The notes under the pieces were generated by a model that ran no database searches, was not told the origin of the DNA, and saw only the letters and a program-made list of their open reading frames with translations. A DNA stretch of 64,000 bases from Nematostella vectensis (taxonomy: Eukaryota; Cnidaria; Anthozoa; Actiniaria; Edwardsiidae). Positions 34,060-52,910 of the stretch are shown here, piece by piece. The DNA lies in the NCBI RefSeq assembly GCF_932526225.1, contig NC_064042.1, forward strand, positions 4,077,001-4,141,000. Direction: 5' to 3'. Position numbers and translations under genes: made by a program. Position 1 is the stretch's first letter, and each line of letters begins with the position of its first letter.

Positions 34060-35110
34060 AAATATCGTAACAAAGCCCCCAATACAGCACACACATTAGA
34101 TATAGACATCCTCCTTCTAGAGATTTCACCAAACGTTTACCTTAAAAAAGGAACAGTTCTTCTAGCACGGCAAAGACCACAATGTAATTTACCATTAATT
34201 TAACCTCCGTTATTCGCAGGAATCAAACGCAATCTTGGGGCTTATTCCGGGGGTTATTCCGGGGGGTTACCTTCACATCGAGGATGCTCCACCTCGCTAA
34301 TTATTAGAAGTTGCTAAAGTACCGACTAAGAAGATCTTCTCAATCGTGTGAGAAGCTTACGCGACAGGGGTATTAGAGCTGCATAGCTACTTTTGGTGAC
34401 CAGGGCACCAATAAAGATTGGGCGAAAGGCAAATTAAAAAGAACTCTGAGGAGGGAGATGAAGACAGGGAGGGAAAAAGGGTTGGAATAAATATGGAAAT
34501 GACGAAGAAAAGTGATTTTTTATTGTAAGTTATCAATTATGTTTCAAGTAACCGGGTTAAGAATTGATTACAACAATAAGCATACCATGCAGGATAAAAC
34601 TAACGTCAAATATAATTAGCAAATTAGTTCATGTTGGCAGTAACCAGTAACCAAGCGAGCCTCTGTAAGCCCACACTGTGAAAGACGTGTTGTTTCAGGT
34701 CTACACGATAGAATACCTTGGTTGCGCTTCCAAAGATAACTAACCACTAGCAGCAATAGAAAAATCCATAGTATTCGGGGGTTTCTATTGAAACGGCATT
34801 AAAACGTTTTTATTTATTGTTCCTGGTATACTTTACCGCGTGATAATAGCGAGAGATAGCATGAGTATCTTTTTTGATATATCCAGTTCATGTGAATGGT
34901 AACATAGGGTAACACGGTTATCTCGACCAATGGTGATATAAATACACCTAACGCGTTGTGACTAGTGACTAAATCTTTGATAATATTTACCTCAAGTGTA
35001 CGTGTACGTGTACGTGTGTATTTTCAGCTTACGCGCTGGTATTATCTTTGTACGTGATTACAAGGATCTGCGGGACTATCTTACGCGCTAGTGGTATTTC
35101 TAGAGCCTAG
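34060..35110. repeat. Inter-unit segmental duplication, copy 2
   Basis: Homologous to 22560-23690 and 58330-59400 and lies between the 5' end of unit 2 and the tail of unit 3. Confidence 0.85.
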
Positions 35111-35203
35111 CCGTTGATCACATGGATCCGCGATATGAGCATCTTATGCGCTAGTAACCTTACTGCCTTCCCTTTGAACACATGGATCCGCGATATGAGC
35201 ATC

Positions 35204-42360
<7,157 letters not shown>

Positions 42361-42837
42361 CCCTGATGCTATCAAAAAATAACTACAAACATGCTTATTA
42401 CGGCTGTGTTTCTAGATGTTTCTATTATAATGTTACTTCCGCGTCGTTTCCACGATATTTTCCTCCTCTCCCATAATGCCTCACGGCATATCATGAGAAA
42501 ATAACACAGGACTCCCAATATCTTGATGCACATGTGTGTGGACTATGTCTGGCTGTTAAACATAATAACGTCCACGATCAGTCATTCTTATTAGCACAAA
42601 TGTTTCATTTTTGTTAAACCATTTTCAGCTGAATTTTAATGAGCATTTAACATGCTTTTGTCTATCATCATTTGGGTTCCCTTCATACATATAGGCCTTA
42701 TAGGCAAGTATGTTTTGTATTGAGTCAAAGCAACAAACTGACCAACTCAGACAGCGTTCTGGACAACGTTCTAGCTATTTGGAGTACTTGACGAGAATAA
42801 GTGGTATTAGATGTATACATTTTTTTTTTATCCGACA

Positions 42838-43159
42838 GATGATCCACCAACTACAGCCTGTTGTCTGATTGACACAGCTCCGATCTCTTCCCCCGAGTTA
42901 AGAGTCACTCTCCATGTCAGTGTGGCGTTCTCGCCATCGTTGAAGCAGACGGACGTGCTGTACTGCCAGTGCCATGTAATGCTAGAGGCTGCTCGCGATG
43001 AAGAAAGCGCGAAAAAGGAATCCCAATAATTTAAATTCTGACACATGATGGGCCATTGTGCAGTTCGCTTTTGACATACATACCTGCTAAAGATCTAATA
43101 AGCCCAACCAAAACACCACCGACGAATATCAGTTAATAGTGATAATAGTATGAACCCAT
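42838..43159 (-). pseudogene. Relic 5' end of an Ig receptor (leader plus partial V-like)
   Basis: The leader relic 43159-43084 starts ATGGGTTCA like unit 2 but then has an 18-nt insertion-like change ending TAA. V-like relic 42991-42838 reads ITWHWQYSTSVCFNDGENAT to QQAVVGGSS and is cut at the junction with the inverted spacer. It may be the original 5' end of unit 3, now displaced. Confidence 0.75.
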
Positions 43160-44257
43160 CGAAGACATCGAAGAAGACAAAGGCTCTTGGGCTAAACAGG
43201 AAGTAAATACTGCAGCCAGAGTGTTTTGCATAATCGTGACATATCCAAGTGGTAAATAGATGTAGGGATATGCTTGAATGCACATGTAAGGTTTGTCTAT
43301 AGAAAAGAATAATATATAGATTTAGGCACTGCCTAAAAGTGGAGCCAGCATTGAACACCTTTTGTGTTGACTGATCAAAGGTATTATTGGGGGATCTAGG
43401 ATCCTGCTCTCTACTGAGATTTATTTATTGTACCAACCAAATGGATCCAGGCCTTATTCAATAATTTAAATTATGCAGTACATCAAAGTTAACAAACACA
43501 ATTCCTGGTGTGGATATGGCTGTCAAAGTTGTCAAGAGTCTAACGGTAAATTCTTATGTCCCATCATAGAAGTTCCATTATGAATATCTTTTTTTTAATC
43601 AAAACAATACTCCCACAAGCTTTGCCCTTGTGCAGAAAATGTCATGGATGTAACAGCATTCCAAAGATTCAAAATAATATATTTAGACTGTTTAGATGCC
43701 ATACTGTGATTTTTATGTATTGATTTAGTGGCGATTCTCTCCTTCATTGGACCGAATATTCAGAAAAATGTCTGGAAATTAAAATTCAAAAATATATCTC
43801 CTTTCATGCATTACATATTGGTGCACCCCACTTTACCATATAGTGGCCTTGTTGTTGGTGGCCTACTCCCAAATGAATGCAATGAAGAAAAAACAGATTG
43901 AAAATGCTAACTTCTAATTTCAAACCAAACCCTTTCATTGATCTATGTTTGGGGTAGAGAGGAATCAAAGAATATCAATTGACTAAAAAATAATCGACGG
44001 GAGAGGAGATATAAAGTGAATTGACTCAACTTGAAAGGTTTGGTGAAAAAAATATAACAGTAATGAAAATAATTTGATTGAGCATTTCTTGACATTTCCC
44101 CTTTCCCATTATCTTAACCCTTTCACCACCTCAGGCCTCTAAAGAGGCCATGTCTTTGCTATCCAAGCTATGTGAACAGAATTCTATTATTGAAAAAGAA
44201 CAAGGTTGTTGCTAGTGTTATAAAGTTTAAGTATCTTGCCCTAAAAAACCCTTCCCC
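43160..44257. other. AT-rich intergenic, left copy of a diverged direct repeat
   Basis: The first 200 bp resemble the upstream regions of units 1 and 2. 43559-44200 is a diverged direct copy of about 45266-45930 (shared AGTTCCATTA, ACAAGCTTTG, GGTTTGGGTAGAGA-like text and CCCCTTTCCCATTATCTT). No gene. Confidence 0.55.
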
Positions 44258-45266
44258 TTAACACATTGACCCCTCAACCGGCCTGTACCGGCTTTGGGAA
44301 GTACCCACAACCCCAAAATTTCATAAATGCAAAATAAGCACAACAAGATGAAGATACTCAGGCATCAGTCTAAGGGATAAATGGTCTTGCAGATATGCAT
44401 CCAACCAAGGTGTTGACATCTACTCTTAAGCCAAATAATAGCACAGGTTCTTTGACAAATCTCAAATCGAACAAGGAGAGAAAAGCAGAATCACCCCTCT
44501 CAATAAAACGCTCAAAATACCACACAAGGGAGAGAGATCAGCAAACACAGCTCAAGACACAAATAGATACCTTTATTCTGATCCTCCAGGTACATTTCCA
44601 TGGCCTCAAAACACAATGTCCACTCCTTGAAGGATTGTACAACCACGGAGATGTCTTTACGTATTGCAAAGCATTCTGGGAGATCCAGGGGAATATTCAC
44701 GAGGGGAGGGCCAGTCAACACTCCTCTCACCAAAGTCAGATGGATTTTTAGAAGTCTTTTCACCCCGAAGCCAAACAAATCAATTCCAGGTCATACAGAC
44801 CCAGAATAGCAGTGTAAACAATTTTGGAATCAATTTGGTTTCAGAAAAGACAGCATTTAGGAGAGCTGTGGTGATTGATTAGAAAATTATTTTCTCATCC
44901 AGGCAAAGCCAAACAAGAAAAAATCATCATGAATCCACCTTTGCTTGCAAATATCCATAAGCAAAGCACTCAATTATGCCCCAAAAGACTTCATGATGTC
45001 CTGAGACACTCTCCTAATATGCTCATAGCTGTATTTTTGATGAAAAATACAAGCAACCATCAACTTGTGCTGGCTTCAGCACAACGACGAGGGATTAAAA
45101 GTGGGGACCGCAAAGCACTGTTGAAAAGCTTGGATACCGCTGACTAGGTGCAGCTGTGTTTGACTTTTACGGGCTGTATAAAGCTCAGAATAGGGGGGAG
45201 GTATCTGTTTTCAGTCTGTAAATTTTGTAAATTCAGCTCAAAAAAAGCCAGGAGTCAATGGGTTAA
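44258..45266. mobile_element. piggyBac-like non-autonomous element at TTAA
   Basis: TTAA followed by CACATTGACCCCT on the left; AGGAGTCAATGGG followed by TTAA on the right. The ends are inverted repeats with two mismatches and TTAA is duplicated, as expected for piggyBac. It splits the direct repeat copies at 43.6 and 45.3 kb. Internal reading frames of 70-120 codons do not resemble a transposase. Confidence 0.65.
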
Positions 45267-47849
45267 TAAAAGTTCCATTAATGTACATTTGTAAAGCTAC
45301 ATTCTGACAAGCTTTGTTCTTGCGAAGAACAATGGATGAAACAGGATTTCAAAGATGGAATATAGTGTCAGACACAATTTTAGATAAGATGCAATGCTGA
45401 AGATTTAATGTACCATTTTAAGTGGTGATTTTCCATCCCCATGGGAATTAATATCTACAAACATATATCCAGTAATGCATTATATTTTGGTGTTTTGAGA
45501 AACCCTGGATCTAACTATTCCAATGAAATAAATCTAAACATCTAAAATAAATGTAATGGGCAAGAGACTTGGAAAGAAAATCCTAAAAAGAAAATATAAG
45601 TGAAAGTTATAAATGAAAATTTCTAACTTAAAAATCAAATCTGTTCATTAATTAATGTTTGGTGTAGAGGGGAAATAGTAAAGAGCATCAATTGCATAAA
45701 AATAGTCAACAGGGAGAAGAAAAAGGAAGAAATATGACTCTTCCTTAAATGTTTGAAAAGAAAATATAATAACAATAATGCGATAATTATATTCAGTACT
45801 TTTCTAAAATATCCCCTTTCCCATTATCTTTAGGTTGATAGAAAACTGTTTTCTTTACAGATTTATTATTTAAAAAGCAAAAGTTTGTTTTATATTATAT
45901 AACTATCTTGTTCTAAAAAAACCTATGAGTGTGTACTGCTGAATCACATAGTAATGAACTAGTCATTTGCACCCCCTCCCTTATGGTCCCGCAGAAGTCA
46001 GGGGTTAATGTGGGGTTTTAGACCACTTTTTAACCATAATATGTCAAGAGGGGTGGTGGTATTGACTGTTTTTGACTCTTAACTTGGAAACAGGCTTTTA
46101 TTAAAGTTTAATCCCCCACCCTTCCCTGGGACCATGGGTGTGGGGGTATCAAATGACTAGTGAATAAGAACATCCTACTATTCTCTTCAAGACATGATTT
46201 TTAATTCGCATGTCTTCCAGTCTTTAGCATTCATCTTGGCCCTCGGGTAGTTCCTGGTTCATAAAAGAGTAAAAACAATTATTTATTATTTCTTTCAAAA
46301 CAATCTTTTTATCAAGCCATTTATAATCTAACTAATTTTTCACAACTATTTGAAAAAAAAATAATCACCTGAGATGCAAGATGCAGACAATAACAACAAT
46401 ACATATTGAAAATAGGGTTTTTTTTAACCTCGGTAAGGAAAATTTCTCTTGTAAGTTGAAAATGCTGCTGCATCTTCTAAGGATATGTATCTTCTTAGTA
46501 CTAAGAGCACAGGATATAAAGACAAGAACGGTCTTCTTTAGCAGTATTTGACAAATGCAACACGATATTGGTTAGCCTTTATGAAATATCTCAACACAAT
46601 CAATCTGCCCTGAAGTCTTATTAAAGACGAATTCCAGTTTTTGTTGTATCGTATTTTATTCAACAAAATCAAGAATATAGATAAAACGAAGAATGTCAAA
46701 ACAAAACCTGTTATGCTCAAATAATTTGATTACTAAGTTAAGTACTCGCATTCTCAAAGCATACAAACAGGACAACAAAAAGCCTAATAACTGTCATATC
46801 CTCAATAGACAATACAAATCGTCGTCCGAAACTCACCTTGCATTGTTTTTTTGGGTCGCTTTCTCGTGCTTCTGTTCGCTTTTTAATGTGAACTGTTACT
46901 TGCTTAAATTTACTAGCTAAAACCAGATAAATCTTGGCGTGAATGAATGTTAGTAGATCTCCTCTAGTTGACTTTATCCTTAAGTCACAAAATTTGAGGC
47001 AAAATAAATAATTATCGCATAATCGACAAGAACTTTCCCCTTGCTCCGTGCTTGTATTTAGTCGCCATTTCGGGGCCGGGTGGGGCCTAGGAGTTGCGCG
47101 GCTGACTGACTGGCTGGCTGGCGAGTGACACCACAGGGTACCCGCGCGATGACCACAAAAACCAAGTCGCATACCTATACCATATTTCTATGCCTATGGG
47201 GCTACTATGGCGCAGCCTGCAGCTGCGCTTAGCTCCGCTATTAATATAATCAGAAAAAGTAGTCCAAAACAGTTCGAGATCGTTGAACAATTTAAAGATA
47301 CGAGATTCAAATCCAAAACTTAATTAAAAAAAAAAAAATTAAAATTAAAAAAAATGTCATGCTCAACCAGGGCCGTAGCTTTACCACGGGGGCAGTTCCC
47401 CCTAAGAATTTTAAGGGTGTACTGACATTAGTGTTGCTCAGTAACGACGTTGCTACGCTGGTGGCGTTGAGCGCACGCGTATACAAAACATGGAATTCGT
47501 CATTCCCTGAAGTAAAAGAAATAAAAATATGCGTTTCAAGCTCCCAAAAATTGACTTCAAGTTGATCTCAGCCTTTTCGGATGATGATATTTCCCAAATT
47601 TTGTAAAACGAAGATTCAGCGAAGATTTAGTCAAGCCAAAGTTTTCAATTTTCACTACCTGCGCGCGCTGCAAACACCGAACGCTCGTGCATGCACTGAA
47701 AATCTTATTTCAAAGTAGCTTGCGCCGCGAGCACATCGAAATTTCGGGGGACCATTCGGGGCGCCACTCTTAGTTTCAAAGTTTCAAATTATTCGACTGT
47801 GTAAGATCTCTTACCCTGCAGTTTGAAAATAGTGTAATAATAGTGTAAT
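45267..47849. other. AT-rich intergenic, no gene seen
   Basis: The right copy of the direct repeat ends near 45930. Around 47040-47230 a GC-richer patch has GGCTGACTGACTGGCTGGCT. 47380-47780 begins GGGCCGTAGC and resembles a decayed MITE. Nothing coding. Confidence 0.45.
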
Positions 47850-49930
47850 TTATGCAGCTCAGAGTTGATACCCTCCTGTGAGAAATACTTGAATCCGAAT
47901 AGAATCCACAGAACAACGAAATCAAGCCTATAACGCCTCAACATAGTCTCTAGATAGAATGTACATACGTTGGGTTATGTATACTCTAATCCTGAACTTT
48001 ATTGTAGGATTTACTTATAGGCTTAGTTAATAGGCAGACCGGGACAAATATATTTTTTCTAACTTACTTCATTATGCATTTTGCCAGCTTTTAGATTACG
48101 ACAAAGAGCTGAAGTATTGAAATTATTGTGATTTACTAATGTAAATATAAAAATGTTTTTATATACTTACCCTGTACTTTGAGTAGAGTTTCCGACGCAG
48201 GCTGCCCAATAAGGTAATTCTTTGAGGTTATACGGCACTGTATTCGTTTGGTGCCGAAACCATCCTGGCTGTTGTTAACCTTCAGTGTAAACACCACATC
48301 ATACACGGGAGATGAACCCGAGTACGATGCCGACATTACTCGATCACTGAACGCTGAGCCTTTTCCTGAAGTTGTAGAATACATCTGGACCGATGATCCA
48401 CCAGCTACAGCCTGCTGCAAGATAGACACAGCTCCAACTTCTTCCCCCGAGTTCAGAGTCACTCTCCATGTCAGCGTAGCATTCTCGCCATCGTTGAAGC
48501 AGACGGACGTGATGTACTGCCATTGCCATGTATTAGATGATGCATCTGTCGGATAAAAAAATTGTATACATCTAATACCACTTATTCTCGTCAAGTACTC
48601 CAAATAGCTAGAACGTTGTCCAGAACGCTGTCTGAGTTGGTCAGTTTTGTTGCTTTGACTCAATACAAAACATACTTGCCTAAAAGGCCTATATGTATGA
48701 AGGGAACCCAAATGATGATAGACAAAAGCATGTTAAATGCTCATTAAAATTCAGCTGAAAATGGTTTAACAAAAATGAAACATTTGTGCTAATAAGAATG
48801 ACTGATCGTGGACGTTATTATGTTTAACAGCCAGACATATTCCACACACATGTGCATCAAGATATTAGGAGTCCTGTGTTATTTTCTCATGATATGCCGT
48901 GAGGCATTATGGGAGAGGAGGAAAATATCGTGGAGACGACGCGGAAGTAACATTATAATAGAAACATCTAGAAACACAGCCAAATAACACGTAATAAGCA
49001 TGCTTGCAGTTATTTTTTGATAGCATCAGGGATGCGTATGCCAATTTTATTCTTCTTTGTCACCTTCACTCACGTCCGTGTTGCAGGTGTGTATGATGAT
49101 TTAAGCTTACTTAGTATACTCAAGCAATGGTTCTTCAAAGTTGGGCAAATTTACAGCCCATCTTTCTAGCTATTTGGAGTACATGACGAGAATAAGTGAT
49201 ATTCGATGTATACATTTTTTTATCCGACAGATGCATCATCTGATACTTGGCAATGGCAGTACATCACGTCCGTCTGCTTCAACGATGGCGAGAATGCTAC
49301 GCTGACATGGAGAGTGACTCTGAACTCGGGGGAAGAAGTTGGAGCTGTGTCTATCTTGCAGCAGGCTGTAGCTGGTGGATCATCGGTCCAGATGTATTCT
49401 ACAACTTCAGGAAAAGGCTCAGCGTTCAGTGATCGAGTAATGTCGGCATCGTACTCGGGTTCATCTCCTGTGTATGATGTGGTGTTTACACTGAAGGTTA
49501 ACAACAGCCAGGATGGTTTCGGCACCAAACGAATACAGTGCCGTATAACCTCAAAGAATTACCTTATTGGGCAGCCTGCGTCGGAAACTCTACTCAAAGT
49601 ACAGGGTAAGTATATAAAAACATTTTTATATTTACATTAGTAAATCACAATAATTTCAATACTTCAGCTCTTTGTTGTAATCTTAAATCTGGCAAAATGC
49701 ATAATGAAGTAAGTTAGAAAAAATATCTTTTGCCCAGCCTGCCTATTAACTAAGCCTAAGTCAATTCTACAATAAAGTTCAGGATTAGAGTATACATAAC
49801 CCAACGTACATTCTATCTAGAGACTATGTTGAGGCGTTATAGGCGTGATTTCGTTGTTCTGTGGATTCTATTCGGATTCGCGATGCTTCAAGTATTTCTC
49901 ACAGCAGGGTGTCAACTCTGAGCTGCATAA
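47850..49930. repeat. 2.1-kb palindrome with V-like exons in both arms
   Basis: The left arm (about 47850-48560) and right arm (about 49217-49930) are near-identical in reverse complement, around 700 bp each. They cover the V-like exon, its acceptor and donor and about 300 bp of the following intron. The roughly 655-bp centre is not palindromic and holds the unit 4 leader exon. Confidence 0.9.
48171..48545 (-). pseudogene. Orphan V-like exon, minus strand
   Basis: 375 bp, open, with acceptor and donor intact. No leader exon lies on its upstream side and no Ig, TM or tail exons follow on the minus strand before 43 kb. Near identical to the unit 4 V-like exon at 49231-49605. Confidence 0.75.
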
Positions 49931-50665
49931 TAAATTCAAAGCCGTTCTTTTTAGAATCCTAGCTGATAATAAATATTTGGTATAACAGGTTTCGGAACTA
50001 CGACTATGATTTTGTAGTTGTGTTCAATTTATTGTTATGTACCGTTTATATAGATCCTATTTGGGGATTATTTATCATGTAGAGGCATAAGTTTTCCAAT
50101 CAGTAATGTCTAGGAAATATGTAAAGTATGAGTGCCTCTGAAGATTTTTCATATTTAGATACGTTCTATTACTCTTATGCTATGAATGCAAAATGATTAT
50201 TCATTTAGTTCAACATTCAACTGAAATTGAAACAAATGTTAAACAGAGTATTTTAAACCAAGCAATAATAACCCATTACCCTGCATCTTTATGTTGTTAG
50301 GACTTCATATTATGTTGTTTGCTCGTTTCAGTTTTTAATAGGCATTTCCATTGTGTTGGAAGTCAACAATTGCTTGTTTTGCATTCTATATAAAGAGTAT
50401 CATGATTTTTAAATTAAAAAAAAGCTTTATTTATTTATTTCACGTCAAACCAGACGAAATGTTTGTGTTTTGAATATAATCTTTAATTTGTGTACTGAAT
50501 ATATCTGTTATAAATCCAATTTATTGAAGTTGTTGTTGTAGATTGATCTGGTTCCGTTTTAGCCATGATTCATAACCATTTATGCGATTTTCCTCCCTCA
50601 TCTCGGTTCACCTCATCCCCACTAGTAATAAAATACGACAGGGTAGGAGGCTCCATGCCCTGGCA

Positions 50666-50983
50666 AACACATATTCGACTCTTCGAGGCGACTTTTTGGG
50701 CAGAAAGGGGACAGGGCCTGGACACAATAGAAAATACAATGCAATGCCATGGCAACTGCTGAGACCATTGTATTCTGTATTGTGTCCAGGCCCCGACCGC
50801 GCTCAGAGACCGACAGTTTTTCAGCACCCTGGAAGAATGATAAATTTCAACTTTGCAGCGAAAAATTGCAGGGAAATTCTGGTCTTTTTGATTATTTTTT
50901 TCGAAAGATGTGTTTAGAAACTATTCTTCTATGGCTGTCCGCTTTCTGCCGAAAAAGTTGCCTCAAAGAGTCGAATGTGTGTT
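50666..50983. mobile_element. MITE with about 45-bp inverted ends
   Basis: The left end AACACATATTCGACTCTTCG and following GGCGACTTTTTGGGCAG are matched in reverse complement at 50936-50983. A second inverted pair, GGGCCTGGACACAATA (50714-50729 and 50778-50793), lies inside. It sits in the unit 4 intron. Confidence 0.75.
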
Positions 50984-51377
50984 AATTTTTTAATTTTTGT
51001 TGCGGACGTGACACAATTATCAACCATGTTTTCAATTGCCTTTAAAGAAATAGGATTTCTTGTGAGTTGAACATCTAACTCTATGGTAGTTGCACCAAAT
51101 AGGAGTTCAAAGTTCAAAGAGAAATCATAAATATCTCTTATTTCCATAGACTTATTTAACATGATGTCGTGTTGTGGAAGTTAGATTATACTTTTTTGGG
51201 AGTTCACTTTTATAGGCTTCTTTTTCATCCAAAACTTTATTGAAAACTTGGATAAATATTGGATAAATCAAATATAGGGTGAATTTATCACTCAGTTTAT
51301 AGCTTATCATTCATTGTCAAATAAGAATGGATATGTATTATCCAAGTATTACATGTAAAAAATCAAGATTGTTTTCA

Positions 51378-51452
51378 GGTTCTGGTCAGCAGTCCTGTTA
51401 TTAATGACATGCTCTTGAGCATGCCATTGATTCAAGACTGTTGACCAGTACC
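51378..51452. repeat. Short foldback
   Basis: CAGGTTCTGGTCAGCAGTCC pairs imperfectly with the right half (GACTGTTGACCAGTACCTG); the centre is the palindrome-like ATGCTCTTGAGCAT. Confidence 0.6.
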
Positions 51453-51660
51453 TGATCACTATTTCTTTCTTTGAAGTGATGTCAATCACTTTAGGTATCA
51501 AAAAGTTATATCTTTCAAATAGGTATCAAATAGTTATGGCAAAAACAAGCAGAGAAAGTTCAAAACTAAAAGAAGATGTGGAAAAGTCAATGCATATAAA
51601 GCAAGGGACAAAGATAGAAAGATAGTTAAAAGAAGCAAGAAGTAAGATTTAACTGCATCA

Positions 51661-52910
51661 GAAGTGGAAAGAATGAGACGGGAACAGGGAGAGGAAAAGG
51701 AGAAAAGGAGAAGCAGAATGAAGAAGGCACAAGAAGCAAAAGATGAATGCAAAGAAAACGTTGAAGCCTATACTACACCCCAAGTACTGGGAAAAGCAGT
51801 TGGTAAAGTGAAGCCATGTTTGCCTAAAAGCCCCAGAAAAAGAAAGGCAGTGATAACAAAGTTGGCTACATCTTCAGGTCTTGCTATTTCTAAACGTCAA
51901 AAAACAAATTTCAGAGGTGACAAAAAAATTTCCCCAGAAGTAGCTTCTAAAGTTAAAGATTTCTACTCTAACTGTACTTTGTCACTAGTTGGCAAAAAGG
52001 GAAAAATTAACACATTAAGACAAGGCACTTGATGTTTTCTTTTAAAGAAGCTCATGCTCTTTTTAAAAAAGAGCACCCAGATATGAAAGTTGGTCTGAGT
52101 AAATTCTTTTCATCCAGTTAGTGTTCTCCTTTTCTCTTAGACACCACAGAATGTTTGTTTGTGCCAATATCACGAGAACATTTGTCTGATATGTGACTAT
52201 CTTTCTAAGGAAACTGTAGGTTTTTCTTCCTATTCTGGGAACTTTGTCAACCATTTTGTATGTGACAGCAGCTCAGGGTAATGTATGCTTGAGCGATGCA
52301 ACAACTGCTCTTATACTTGGTTAGACAGCCTTTAAGATGAATGTGAATCCCTTTGTGAGCCTATAACCTGGTCATACCAATGGGAGAGAGTAGATATTAA
52401 AGTGCCAATTAAAGGGAAAATGTAAGCAAAAAAAGTAATAAAGAAGATGAAGACAGTTTGCAAAGAAGGCACGATCATGGATGTCTTTTTATCATTAAGA
52501 GCAAAGCTGCCACATTTTTCAGCGCACGTCTTTGTAAAAAGACAACAATCGACCTTACTTTGAAGAGAGGAAGTCTAGTCTAAAAAAAGGAGAAGCTGTA
52601 GTCCAAGTTGATTTTTCAGAGAACAACAAGATGAAATACAATCAGTGCATTGTAACCAAAAGCAGATAACTTTATTCACAGTTGCTGTATGGACAGAAAA
52701 TGAGTCCAAGAATGCCATCTGTGAGTCACATTTTATTGTGTCAGATGAAATGGAGCACAACAAGACAGCTGTCACAATTTAAAAATAAATTGTGAGTATT
52801 CTTCCCATCCTTGACAAGATAGACCATATTCAATTAAACTACTTTGCGACGTCAAATGGCAAAGGGGCAGTGGATGGAATTTGGGGTACAATGAAATGCA
52901 TTGTCTGAAA
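51661..52910 (+). pseudogene. Decayed multicopy gene with VDFSEN / GKG..DG motifs, probably transposon-linked
   Basis: The open part (to 52032) is a Lys-rich N-terminus. Beyond it, broken frames keep recognisable blocks: SFKEAHALFKKEHPDMKVGL near 52033, VQVDFSENNKMKYNQ near 52599, SQFKNKL near 52766, and NGKGAVDGIWGTMK near 52855. These resemble a protein found in many copies in cnidarian and arthropod genomes, with a DFSENY...SDG.SQFKN...HGKG..DG order that looks like a DDE-type core. I recall the family but no certain name. Multiple stops show it is dead. Confidence 0.6.

Noticed and set aside
44395-45147. Coding genes inside the TTAA element
   Set aside because: Several short overlapping frames with no recognisable transposase block or conserved motif.
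46538-46720. Small hydrophobic membrane protein on the minus strand
   Set aside because: 60 codons in AT-rich DNA with no homologue recognised and no exon context; hydrophobicity follows from T-rich codons.
46738-47172. 144-codon minus-strand frame
   Set aside because: Low-complexity composition, no domain recognised and no splice support.
50582-50985. Plus- and minus-strand frames of 77-111 codons
   Set aside because: They span the inverted ends of the MITE at 50666-50983; the shared peptide IRLFEATF is just the inverted repeat translated.
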